64,000 nucleotides of DNA, taken from assembly GCA_965205845.1 (NCBI GenBank), contig CBDBIG010000004.1:476309-540308 (forward strand). Reading direction: 5' to 3'. This DNA is from CBDBIG01 sp965205845 [NCBI: bacterium]. Its GTDB lineage: Bacteria; SAR324. Each line of letters begins with the position of its first letter. Position 1 is the stretch's first letter. Below are positions 1 to 8,324 of the stretch, in pieces. Made by a program: the position numbers and the translations under genes. The notes beneath the pieces are model-generated. The model was not told where the DNA came from. It saw only the letters and a program-made list of their open reading frames with translations, and did not search any database.

Positions 1-1256
1 TCGGGCAGCATTTTAACTTGCATCCTGCGATACTGCTCTGCCAGGGCAATCCCTGCCCCTGGTTCAATGCGCGTTCCATCTCTGGGCCACACCATGGGAA
101 TCCAAGCACCACGCGCCAAAATAGCGCGTGCATGCACAGCGGGCAGTGCTTTTGATTGACAGTGCGAATCGTATAAATACACCACATCATTCATGACATC
201 ATGGGCTAACCAGGCCACTGCGGTTGGGTGCTCCCAACCAAAATCCATGGCGGCAATGCGTGGCCAATGGGTGGCAAGGGGTTGCTGTGCGGGGTTGTAT
301 TGAATGCTGGCAACCTCAACGGGGAAAACGACCCCACTACCCGTAGTGGCGACCCCTTTCGAGCGTAAATCGCGCTCGTAAGGTGGAAGCGTGGCCAAGG
401 CTTGGACAATGCGTTTTTCATCAAAATGCGGGCAATCCCACCAGGTTGCATTCATCCACATTTGATCTTCTGGGCTTAATTGGTCTTGAAAAAACCGTAC
501 AAAATCCGTTTGCCCTTTTTCTGGAGTGTAGGTGGCCAGCACGATCCCATCACGCTTGACGGTTGCACGAATGGCATGAGAATAAATTTTGAGGGGCGGC
601 TCTTCATCCAACCACACAATGTCTACTTCTTGACCCCGCCATTGCTTTTCTGTGGCTTGGTAAGTTTTAAACCAAATTTCGCTCCAACCCCCGTTTTTGT
701 GCCTTACCTGAACCTTCGAAATCGATTCGGGAATGTTAGGCTGGCGTTGCACGACACCTAAATGCGCTAGGGGAATGCTTCCTTGGCCGTATCCTTCACT
801 TTGAGGAAGCCCACCGAGGAGTTTTTTTTGTAAAATATCGCGCGTGTTGGCATGGGTATCCCCTCCTATCCAAATTTTAACGGGCCTCTGCCAGCGCCAT
901 CCTTGCCACCAAGAAGGGTATTCGCCGCTAGCATGGATGGCAACCTCCATGGATGCGCATTCGGTTTTGCCAATTTGATTGGCTGCTTGCAACACCCGTT
1001 GTTTGGCCAGCTTACCGTAGTGGGTTTTGGCAGCGTGAAAGCGTTTTTGGTAAATGTATGGCTGGTAAACCCCGAGGGAATTCGTTTTATAATGAGCGGA
1101 AATCATGGTGAAAGGGGTTGTTTGAGAGGCGGTCAGCCCCGTTACCTTCTCAAGCAATACGGCCTCATTAACCTGAGATACATGGTTTTGATGGGGGTTG
1201 CGAGACGATTTCTTGGCTGCGTTTTCGTCTTTAGATACTGGGTTTTTGGTTTTCAT
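1..1256 (-). CDS. Phage terminase large subunit (3' end outside window)
   Basis: Large terminase subunit, the motor ATPase/nuclease that packages phage DNA into proheads. From the ATG at 1256 the frame stays open to the window edge, giving 418 residues without a stop. Walker A-like ANQIGKTE lies at residues 92-99 and Walker B VDIVWLDEEP at 211-220. The nuclease-domain start AAMDFGWEHP is near 335-344, its Asp338 being the expected first metal ligand. Downstream text (YLYDSHCQ, WIPMVWPRDG) matches the C-terminal half of podovirus/siphovirus-type terminases (Terminase_6 type). The gene faces out of the window, so the rest of this prophage should lie to the left. No strong ribosome site is visible before the start. 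The frame is undamaged over the visible part. Confidence 0.88.
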   Translation of the reverse strand, partial: MKTKNPVSKDENAAKKSSRNPHQNHVSQVNEAVLLEKVTGLTASQTTPFTMISAHYKTNSLGVYQPYIYQKRFHAAKTHYGKLAKQRVLQAANQIGKTECASMEVAIHASGEYPSWWQGWRWQRPVKIWIGGDTHANTRDILQKKLLGGLPQSEGYGQGSIPLAHLGVVQRQPNIPESISKVQVRHKNGGWSEIWFKTYQATEKQWRGQEVDIVWLDEEPPLKIYSHAIRATVKRDGIVLATYTPEKGQTDFVRFFQDQLSPEDQMWMNATWWDCPHFDEKRIVQALATLPPYERDLRSKGVATTGSGVVFPVEVASIQYNPAQQPLATHWPRIAAMDFGWEHPTAVAWLAHDVMNDVVYLYDSHCQSKALPAVHARAILARGAWIPMVWPRDGTRIEPGAGIALAEQYRRMQVKMLP

Positions 1257-1307
1257 GGGACGTTTTTTTAGAGGAAGGCAAAAAAGGAAAGTTAGAGAAC
1301 GACCATA

Positions 1308-1838
1308 GCTGCCCTTGAAACACCAAGGCATCGAGGTGTACGGGCAGCAACTCTCGAAGTAGGTATCGCCGATTTACCCAGGTTTGTCCTAAGGAAAGGC
1401 TTCACATAAAACAGAAAACACGAGACAACCGTCACATTTTTTTAGCGGATAGTGATGTTTATGCAGGTGTTTTTGTTTTAAAAAGCTGCCCTTGAAACAC
1501 CAAGGCATCGAGGTGTACGGGCAGCAACTCTCGAAGTAGGTATCGCCGATTTACCCAGGTTTGTCCTAAGGAAAGGCTTCACATAAAACAGAAAACACGA
1601 GACAACCGTCACATTTTTTTAGCGGATAGTGATGTTTATGCAGGTGTTTTTGTTTTAAAAAGCTGCCCTTGAAACACCAAGGCATCGAGGTGTACGGGCA
1701 GCAACTCTCGAAGTAGGTATCGCCGATTTACCCAGGTTTGTCCTAAGGAAAGGCTTCACATAAAACAGAAAACACGAGACAACCGTCACATTTTTTTAGC
1801 GGATAGTGATGTTTATGCAGGTGTTTTTGTTTTAAAAA
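1308..1838. repeat. Three perfect tandem copies of a 177-bp unit
   Basis: Units start at 1308, 1485 and 1662 and look identical base for base. Each begins with GCTGCCC and returns to GGGCAGC about 35 bases later, giving a 7-bp stem with inner CACC/GGTG pairing, so a transcript would fold. No convincing reading frame runs through the unit. It sits just upstream of the terminase start. The perfect identity points to recent amplification or gene conversion. Confidence 0.95.
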
Positions 1839-2521
1839 AAGGGGGGGAGGAGTGGAGAGCTGTGCTTATAACAAAACGATTTGCGGATATACTTGCCAGG
1901 CCATTTACGCACAAAAAACGTTGGCACCAAGGGAATATAATCTATATCTAGCCCTGTTCTTTCTTCAAGGGTGGTGACTCGCCGTTGCGTATTCGGACAA
2001 GGATGTTTTTGGGAATAACAACCCTTTTTTGAAGGGAGCAACACGGGGCAAGGGTTTTGGGGCTGCCCTAGATAACTAACTTTGGGGTTATCTATGGTAA
2101 GATGGCAAGGTGTATGTGGGTGTTCACGATAGGTGCGGTTCACGGTGTTGCCAGCATGACACCGGCTTTTTGGCCGTTCAATTTAGACCTGCATTTTTGT
2201 GCCAAAAACCTCAATATAATCCCATGATATCCGTTATTTTCCGCCATTTCCATGTAGTAGCAAAACATGTGTCTTGGCACACAGAAAGTGGTTGCTGTTT
2301 TGCTTAAATATGCGATAACAACACCAAAAGTAGAAAGTGGTTGCTGTTTTGCTTAAAATAGGCCATGCGCTCAAAACGGCACGTGCCCCTGTGCTGCGGT
2401 CAGCACGTGGGGGAGCTTTGCTTTTGCTTTTGGAAAGGCATGGGAAGCGTTGGACTACCCTTGCAACACCCGTTAAACACTCGGTTATAGGCAGAACTTG
2501 GTAATGGCTTAAAAGCACACC
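1839..2521. other. Intergenic region, no supported gene
   Basis: Short open frames occur (for example a GTG-started 103-codon minus frame, 1832-2143), but they have no ribosome site and no recognisable family. At about 2221-2290 one copy of the dispersed CACATG-type repeat lies on the minus strand (ACATGTGTCTTGGCACA read on plus). A short direct repeat, AAAGTGGTTGCTGTTTTGCTTAAA, is seen near 2285-2308 and 2333-2356. Confidence 0.5.
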
Positions 2522-3856
2522 TTATGCCTCCTGTATTTTGCGCCGTAAAATAAGGTAAAAGCGCACACATAAACTAGCCGTGGCGACAATAGCACCCGCA
2601 GCCAAAGCCCAAGCAAACATCCATACCCCTAACCCTTGCTGTAACCCAAACCACCATGCCAAAGGTACACTAACTCCCCAAAAACCAAGCGTTACCATGC
2701 TAGCGGGCAGGTAGACATCGCCTAAGCCCCGCAAGGTCCCCATCCAAACTCCTTGCAAGGCATCGAAGATGATAAATAATGCGCATGCGTAGAGCAACAT
2801 ACTGGCAATGCTGGCGACGTGGGGGTTTTGAGTGTACAACTGCGCCAAGACGCTAGGTATTGAAACAAAACCCAATGCCAATGGCAGTAGTACGATAAGC
2901 ACGGCTGCAACAGCACCCAAAGCAGCACGCATTGCTGCTTGGGGTTGGTTTTTCCCAAGTGCTTCGCCCACCCGCACACTGGCTGCGACACCCATACCTA
3001 TTCCAAGCATGTACACAATGGTAAACATGTTTTGGGCAACTTGATAGGCTGCCAAACTGGTCGCTCCCAAGTACCCTGCCATTAAATTCAGCATGGCAAA
3101 GGCGCTGGCTTCAAAAATCTGCGCTACCCCCAGCGGAAACCCCTGCATGCGGACCTCACGCTCTGTAATGGCGAGGCTTTTTTGCTTTCCTTGAATGTCG
3201 TAGGTGTTTCTATCGGGCAAGTACCATACCACAGCGAGTAACCCAAGGCCCATGCACCAGCGGACAATGCTGGTGGCAGTGGCAGCACCCAATGCTCCCA
3301 TGCCGATCCAGTCAGCGTGTGAAAAAATAAACATCCAGTTAAGCAAGATATTTAAAACATTGCCCCCCAACATCACGTAAAGCACAAACTGAGGCTTACG
3401 CAAGCCTTCCAGCAGGGCTCCGCAGGTAAGGAGCAAAAAGCCCCCAGGCAGCCCCCAACCCAAGACCGTCATTACCTCGCCACCATGCTGGGCAATCTCT
3501 AAAGGCTGGTTTAAGGCACGTAAAATATTGGGACCTTGGCTTGAGATAAACATGGCCACAAGGCTTAAACCAAGCATGTGTAGCAAGGCCGCACGCCATG
3601 CACTGCCACACAAAGTGGGCTGCCCACCTCCCCGCAAACGTGCTACGTAGGCACTTAAACCAGACATCCAGCCAAGGGCACTCATATAAACGAGCTGTGC
3701 AGGTGAAACGCCCGCACCAAAATAGGCCAGTTCTTTACCCCCAGCCCAGCCTGTCATGATAATATCGCTGGTAAAGAGCATTAACCCAGCAAAGCGTGCA
3801 CCCATTACGGGGATTGCCAAGCGGTAGGTAGCCTTTATTTCGCTCAAAACAGACAT
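2522..3856 (-). CDS. MATE family multidrug/cation efflux transporter
   Basis: Multidrug and toxic compound extrusion transporter of the inner membrane; exports cationic drugs or metabolites using a sodium or proton gradient. 444 residues, the usual length. There are about twelve hydrophobic segments arranged as two repeats. The N-terminal region AIPVMGARFAGLMLFTSDIIMTG is the typical MatE start (inward Pro/Met-rich helix 1), and the second half repeats the pattern after a basic loop near residues 215-230. The start ATG at 3856 follows AAAGGCG at a suitable distance. It stands alone, with the next minus-strand gene about 300 bases away. Substrate cannot be read from the sequence. Confidence 0.9.
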   Translation of the reverse strand: MSVLSEIKATYRLAIPVMGARFAGLMLFTSDIIMTGWAGGKELAYFGAGVSPAQLVYMSALGWMSGLSAYVARLRGGGQPTLCGSAWRAALLHMLGLSLVAMFISSQGPNILRALNQPLEIAQHGGEVMTVLGWGLPGGFLLLTCGALLEGLRKPQFVLYVMLGGNVLNILLNWMFIFSHADWIGMGALGAATATSIVRWCMGLGLLAVVWYLPDRNTYDIQGKQKSLAITEREVRMQGFPLGVAQIFEASAFAMLNLMAGYLGATSLAAYQVAQNMFTIVYMLGIGMGVAASVRVGEALGKNQPQAAMRAALGAVAAVLIVLLPLALGFVSIPSVLAQLYTQNPHVASIASMLLYACALFIIFDALQGVWMGTLRGLGDVYLPASMVTLGFWGVSVPLAWWFGLQQGLGVWMFAWALAAGAIVATASLCVRFYLILRRKIQEA

Positions 3857-4100
3857 GAAGGTACGCCTTTTTTAACCGGCCTCAAAAAATGTCGCTAAAA
3901 ATGTCGCTTGCAATGCTGGTGATATGACAAGCCCGCCCAAAACACGCGCCCATGTTCAAAAGCCCGCCATCAACCTTTGCAAGGCCCTCTTTTTTCAATA
4001 GGGTGGGCGATAAGGGTAAAGCGTGTGGCTCGTTAATGCTGCACTGGGAGAACTTGAGCGGTGGTGGGACCTCGCAAAGTACTCAATATCCAACAAACAG

Positions 4101-4120
4101 GCTGTAACTAGATTTACAGC
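4101..4120 (-). terminator. Weak hairpin downstream of the ApaH-like gene
   Basis: GCTGTAA, a 6-base loop and TTACAGC form a 7-bp stem about 35 bases past the stop of the minus-strand phosphatase gene. The following T-rich stretch is poor, so termination would be weak. The rest of 3857-4152 holds no gene. Confidence 0.35.
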
Positions 4121-4152
4121 TAGCCATGCTAACAGGAGAGCGGTTCATGCAT

Positions 4153-4932
4153 CTACACCAAAGATCTTTTCGCGGTCGGGTAGTACACGGCCTTTGCTGG
4201 CACTTGAATCAGGCGATCTTCTGGCCAAAGCAGGCCTGTGAGTTTTCGCCCGTACACACAGCCCGTATCAAGACCACGCAAGCGCGGACGCGTTACCAAA
4301 CCGCGCCGAGCCCAATGTCCAAATACAACGGTGGGTTTTGCGCGATAATGGTAAAACCACGCACGGTAACCCGCGGGTGCGCGCAAGTGTTGGGAAGGCC
4401 AGTGGGTGGGTGTGCAACCTTGGGCGTTGCAATGGCGTACGGTGGTTAAGAACCGCGCACTGGTTTTTTCTAGGTCTAACACAGGGTGTATTCCTGCATG
4501 CACCACCAGCCAGTTTTTGGTGCCAGCCTTGGTTTTTGAAAGGAAGGCATCGTGCCCAGACTGGCGCCATAAAGGCCAGCCTTGAATGGCTTGCAAAACC
4601 TCTTCCCACAAGCCGGCATTACAAAATTGTGTGTAGGCACTGTGAGAATGCAAGGCCCACGCTGGAAGGTTTTGATCTCGTTTCTCAAGTTGGGCAATGT
4701 AGAGCAAACTGTGCTCGTGATTTCCTAAAATGGGCTCTGCTTTGGCTTGTTGCAGCAAGCGCAGCACCCTGGGAGAATCGGGCCCGCGGTTAAACATATC
4801 TCCCACGGGAATGAGGCGCCGGCTTTGCGGAGAAAACCCAGCCTTTGCCAGCAATGTCTCCAATTCAGCAGCGCATCCATGAATATCTCCCACAAACAAA
4901 ACGGGGCGCTCGACAGTTTGCATCAACACCAA
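4153..4932 (-). CDS. ApaH-like metallophosphatase (diadenosine tetraphosphatase family)
   Basis: Calcineurin-like metallophosphoesterase, closest in layout to symmetrical Ap4A hydrolase, which splits diadenosine tetraphosphate into two ADP. 259 residues. Metal-binding motifs are in order: GDIHGC near residue 16, GDMFNRGPDS near 47, GNHEHS near 70, and later histidines in VVHAGIHP and VFGHWARRG. It is slightly shorter than E. coli ApaH (about 280), and the GNHEH rather than GNHDxH box leaves room for a related Ser/Thr-phosphatase or PrpE-type activity. Start ATG at 4932. It is followed downstream only by intergenic DNA, so it appears to be a single-gene unit. Confidence 0.8.
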   Translation of the reverse strand: MVLMQTVERPVLFVGDIHGCAAELETLLAKAGFSPQSRRLIPVGDMFNRGPDSPRVLRLLQQAKAEPILGNHEHSLLYIAQLEKRDQNLPAWALHSHSAYTQFCNAGLWEEVLQAIQGWPLWRQSGHDAFLSKTKAGTKNWLVVHAGIHPVLDLEKTSARFLTTVRHCNAQGCTPTHWPSQHLRAPAGYRAWFYHYRAKPTVVFGHWARRGLVTRPRLRGLDTGCVYGRKLTGLLWPEDRLIQVPAKAVYYPTAKRSLV

Positions 4933-4964
4933 CCTTCAACCCAGTGTAAGGGTTTTTGTCATAA

Positions 4965-5128
4965 GGGTGTTTGGGACCTTTTTTTAAGCAAACCCCCTTA
5001 CTTATCGAGCTAGGCAATCCATCTGATACACGCACCAAGAATAAGAGGGTGTTTGGGACCTTTTTTTAAGCAAACCCCCTTACTTATCGAGCTAGGCAAT
5101 CCATCTGATACACGCACCAAGAATAAGA
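4965..5128. repeat. Two tandem copies of an 82-bp unit over the 3' end of the DUF1761 gene
   Basis: Copy 1 is 4965-5046 and copy 2 is 5047-5128, essentially identical. Copy 2 contains the last coding residues and the TAA stop of the DUF1761 gene. Copy 1 repeats them as non-coding DNA between that stop and the ApaH-like gene. A short inverted arrangement (GGGTGTTTG and CAAACCCCC) within the unit could form a hairpin ahead of a T/A-rich run, so a terminator may have been duplicated too. Confidence 0.92.
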
Positions 5129-5487
5129 ATGTAAATCGTCTCATAACTGGCGGTAATCACCCACGATTGTGTGCGCTTCTCTTGAAACAAACTGCCCGAA
5201 AGCCCTTTGAGAGCGGTGGTTAAAATGAGTAGCACTACACCCAACTCAAACACGCTCGTTTGCGCCAGCACAGCCAGCAACACAGCCGTGGCAATAACCG
5301 AAGCAAGTTCCGTCACCATGGGTAAAACAGAGGAAGAGTCCTTACAATCTTCCACCGTTCTACCCCAGGACTCCATCAAAGCCGTACCCAGTACCTTAGG
5401 GTGAAACCAAATTGCGCCAAAAATAAAACTAACCACCACGCCAACTGAAATACCCAGCCAATTTAACCCCATCATACCTTCTAACAT
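5092..5487 (-). CDS. DUF1761 family small membrane protein
   Basis: Small integral membrane protein of the DUF1761 family; function unknown. From ATG 5487 it is 132 residues with about four hydrophobic helices. The typical N-terminus is visible: NWLGISVGVVVSFIFGAIWFHP, followed by LGTALMESWGR. The reading frame is open for 40 more codons upstream, but GGGAGG lies nine bases before the ATG at 5487 and family members begin just before NWL, so this start is preferred. The stop lies inside the second copy of an 82-bp tandem duplication. The 5488-5884 stretch between this gene and birA contains no supported gene. Confidence 0.82.
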   Translation of the reverse strand: MLEGMMGLNWLGISVGVVVSFIFGAIWFHPKVLGTALMESWGRTVEDCKDSSSVLPMVTELASVIATAVLLAVLAQTSVFELGVVLLILTTALKGLSGSLFQEKRTQSWVITASYETIYILILGACIRWIA

Positions 5488-5884
5488 AGAGGCATTCCTC
5501 CCATTTTGATTATACAAATTTGCATTTCTTGACAGCCGAGTAAAACCAGGAAGCACGGCAAAACAAACGGCTCGCCGTTGCTCGTACGCACTGGTAGGGC
5601 GCAGCATTGTTTGGCAGGTACCCTTATGAGGAGCTGTTCACTCTAACCCACTTTGTGCGCACGCTAGCATAAGAGCCACGACAAACGCTAGCGTTTTGTG
5701 TAAGTTGTTCCCAACACCACCACCGGAAACAACCTTGGCCTTCATTTTTAAGGCGCCTATTGCTGTGTAAAGGCAGAACGAACGGCTTTGCCAATTTTGC
5801 GCATCATCTTGCATGTCAATCGGTGTGAGGCCTTTGCATGAGGTATCTGTGACCTTCCACCTATTAGGTTAATCATCGCTAAAA

Positions 5885-6655
5885 ATGGCTGCACTCGGAG
5901 ACAAACAATCCCTTAACTGGCAGGTGATTCGCCTTAAAGAGGCCAGTTCAACCAATACCTTGATTTTACAATCAAGCACATGGCTTGACCGCCTGGGATT
6001 GGTGATACGAGCAGACCATCAAACGGCAGGACGTGGGGCAAGGGGGCACCAATGGGCTTCAGCGGCGGGCACGCAGCTCCAATTTAGCCTGGTGGTACGC
6101 CCTCATGGTCACCCGGGTTTGTACGCATTGGTTGCGGGATTGGCAGTGGAACAGGCCATTTCGCAACATTTAAAAGGGCATTTGCAACATGCACCGCGCC
6201 TTAAGTGGCCAAATGATGTACAGTTGGGAGGAGGAAAATGTTGCGGGGTGCTTATTGAAAGTGCCAAAACCCAAGGGGGAACTCTGCATTTGGTGGTGGG
6301 GATTGGGGTGAATTGTTTGGGGCCAAAAACCAATTTCCCCCGGGAATTGCAGCCCATTTTAACCACTTTGCAGGAAGAAAGTGGGGTGGTGGTTGATCTT
6401 GACGCGTTCATGCACAGCATTTTGGAGTATTTTGCAGCATGGCAGCAATGCTTGGTCCAGGAGCAAGCGCAAAAGGTGATTCATGCCTGGCACAAGCGAA
6501 GCACGCTGCCTCAAGCAGTGCAGGTAGAGCATGTACAGCGGTGTTTTAACGGCGTAGCGGTGGGTTTAAATGAGGAAGGCTATTTGCTGGTAAACCCCGA
6601 AGATGGCAGCCCGTGTGTGGTTATCCAATCATCATCGCAAGTTTCATGGCTTTGA
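5885..6655 (+). CDS. birA: Biotin--[acetyl-CoA-carboxylase] ligase, repressor domain absent
   Basis: Biotin protein ligase: activates biotin with ATP and attaches it to the lysine of biotin carboxyl carrier protein. 256 residues. The substrate-binding loop GRGARGHQW is near residues 49-57. The catalytic KWPNDV motif is near 108, with GVLIES and VVGIGVN following. A short C-terminal SH3-like domain ends the protein (FNGVAVGLNEEGYLLV). There is no N-terminal winged-helix domain, so this is the mono-functional enzyme and not an autoregulated repressor as in E. coli. The start ATG at 5885 has only weak upstream purines. coaE follows about 80 bases downstream on the same strand, suggesting co-transcription. 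Confidence 0.9.
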   Translation: MAALGDKQSLNWQVIRLKEASSTNTLILQSSTWLDRLGLVIRADHQTAGRGARGHQWASAAGTQLQFSLVVRPHGHPGLYALVAGLAVEQAISQHLKGHLQHAPRLKWPNDVQLGGGKCCGVLIESAKTQGGTLHLVVGIGVNCLGPKTNFPRELQPILTTLQEESGVVVDLDAFMHSILEYFAAWQQCLVQEQAQKVIHAWHKRSTLPQAVQVEHVQRCFNGVAVGLNEEGYLLVNPEDGSPCVVIQSSSQVSWL

Positions 6656-6737
6656 GCACAGCAAGCACTTGGAGTAATGGCTGTTTTGGCTACACGCGAG
6701 ATATCACAAATGGCAAAATAAAATGAGAGGAATCAAG

Positions 6738-7376
6738 ATGGTCTTGCGCGTGATTGGGCTAACGGGTGGAGTGGCTTGTGGAAAGTCAACCATGGCACAA
6801 TACTTAGAGCAACGAGGTGCTGCCTTGATTAATGCGGATACATTGGGGCATACGGTGCTCGAAGAGGAGGGTTACGATGCCATTGTCCGCACTTTTGGAA
6901 CCAGCATTTTAGGGGAAAACGAGCGCATTGAACGCAGCAAGCTGGGTGCCTTGGTGTTTGCGAGCCCTGCCAGTTTAGCGGCCCTAAATGCGATAGTACA
7001 CCCGCATATTGCGCAGCGTGCCACTCAGGAAATTGCACGTATACAGGCCCAAGCAAGCACCAAAAACACTTTGTTAGGGCCTGCAGTTGCGATACCAAAA
7101 TCGGTTGTGCTCGAAGCGGCATTGTTACTGGAAACGGGCTGGAATGCCCTTTGCGACGAGGTGTGGACGGTAGAAACCTCGCCCAAACTGGCTGTACAAC
7201 GCCTTATGCGGCGCAATCAATTGACACAATTACAAGCCGAGCAACGCATCGCCACCCAATGGTCCCCTCAAAAGCGCATGGCCTTGGCCGATTGTGTCAT
7301 TCAAAACACGGGCACTTTGCAAATGATGCAAGGTGAGGCACGACGCCTTTTTGAGCAACGTGTCGCCTGTATATAA
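6738..7376 (+). CDS. coaE: Dephospho-CoA kinase
   Basis: Last step of coenzyme A synthesis: ATP-dependent phosphorylation of the 3'-hydroxyl of dephospho-CoA. From ATG 6738 it is 212 residues. The P-loop GLTGGVACGKST begins about residue 7. The DADxL-type box appears as NADTLGH, HPHI follows, and the lid region contains RLMRRNQ. The frame has an earlier ATG at 6723, but GAGAGGAA sits just upstream of 6738, which fits the family N-terminus. It contains a somewhat longer central insert (about residues 108-122, Ala/Ser/Lys-rich) than E. coli CoaE. It follows birA on the same strand. Confidence 0.92.
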   Translation: MVLRVIGLTGGVACGKSTMAQYLEQRGAALINADTLGHTVLEEEGYDAIVRTFGTSILGENERIERSKLGALVFASPASLAALNAIVHPHIAQRATQEIARIQAQASTKNTLLGPAVAIPKSVVLEAALLLETGWNALCDEVWTVETSPKLAVQRLMRRNQLTQLQAEQRIATQWSPQKRMALADCVIQNTGTLQMMQGEARRLFEQRVACI

Positions 7377-7391
7377 AAACCCTTTTCCAGC

Positions 7392-7640
7392 ACGCATGTG
7401 CCCATTCACATGGTTTTACACTGGCAAAAAGGATGGCTTTTTGTGGTTTTTTGCGGTGTAAAGGGACACATGGTTTTACACTACAAGGAAATTGTGGGAT
7501 ATCATGCCTGTCCCCGTTCACATGCTTTGCGACCACATGGAAATGGCAAGAAATAGCGGGATATAGCGAGATTTCTGACACAACTGCACCCCACAAAGAT
7601 GGCTGCGCCGAGACACATGGTTTGCGACTGGACAAGCAGC
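7392..7640. repeat. Cluster of dispersed CACATGG-type hairpin repeats
   Basis: Four related blocks: CATGTG...CACATGGTTTTACAC near 7395-7421, GACACATGGTTTTACAC near 7466, TTCACATGCTTTGCGACC near 7518, and GACACATGGTTTGCGAC near 7612. Each has inverted GTG/CAC arms around a short spacer, and one is followed by AATAGCGGGATATAGCG. Similar blocks recur near 2270, 36396, 55580, 55632, 55670, 56090 and 56262. It looks like a REP- or MITE-like family. Confidence 0.7.
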
Positions 7641-8324
7641 GTGCCCCGCCCGTAAGGAAAACCACCTTGGTAATGTGGGTCCCCAAAGTGCGCCTTTGAC
7701 GGCTGAGGGAAGACGCCCAAGATGCCCTCAGATTTAGCCCAAGGCCAAGGTGATGCTTTATGCCAAGGGTGGGGGCTTAAGATCCATTTAAAAGCCCAGA
7801 GCAATGTGCTCATCGAGCCAGGGAAGGAAGGCAAGGTGGCGCTAGGCGGGCAAGGGCTCCCCACCCCTCGGTAGGGGTGTGCGGGCTGAATGCCTTGGCT
7901 ATCGGGGGTTAATCCCCGCCAAACGGCTTAAATCTTTGTGGGGGGAAGGCAGGTGAGGGAATTGCTTTACACAAACCTCGCACCTACAATCATGAAAAAA
8001 CTCTAAAGGTGGCTTCGCAAAGGAGGCAAGCGATTGATGGCAATATCCATCCACAAAAAACAGGCCATGAAAAAATATGCAAATCTAGACGACCAGTGTA
8101 AAAGCACAGGAACGAAAGTCGCAAAGGATGTGAACGGTTAAAAAAGTATGGTGTGCCCAAAAGGGCATGGCACCGCCTAGAACGCCCATTTTTATGCTTT
8201 GCGTACATACAAGAGGATGGACCGTAGCTCAATTGGGTTTAGAACTGTCAAAAAAAGCCGTTTATGCCTCGCCACAAAATAGCGGATGAAGATTTGCGCT
8301 TTTGAACTATTTTGAGTGAAACAA
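7641..8324. other. Intergenic region with GC-rich hairpins, no supported gene
   Basis: No reading frame here resembles a known protein. Strong local hairpins are visible, notably CACCCCT-cggt-AGGGGTG near 7860-7880 and GGGG/CCCC arms shortly after. GCCAGGGAAGGAAGGCAAGG near 7815 resembles structured RNA but does not match the SRP or RNase P cores. A tRNA-like fragment (GTAGCTCAATTGG) at about 8224 lacks the other arms. Confidence 0.4.

Noticed and set aside
1832-2143. 103-codon minus-strand frame starting with GTG
   Set aside because: No ribosome site, no family; overlaps the 177-bp repeat tail and repeat-rich intergenic DNA.
7800-7880. Possible SRP or RNase P RNA because of GGAAGGAAGG and GC-rich stems
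   Set aside because: The conserved SRP core and the RNase P helix P4 sequences are absent.
8223-8247. tRNA-like GTAGCTCAATTGGGTTTAGAACT
   Set aside because: Only a D-arm-like fragment; no anticodon or T arm follows, so it is not a tRNA.
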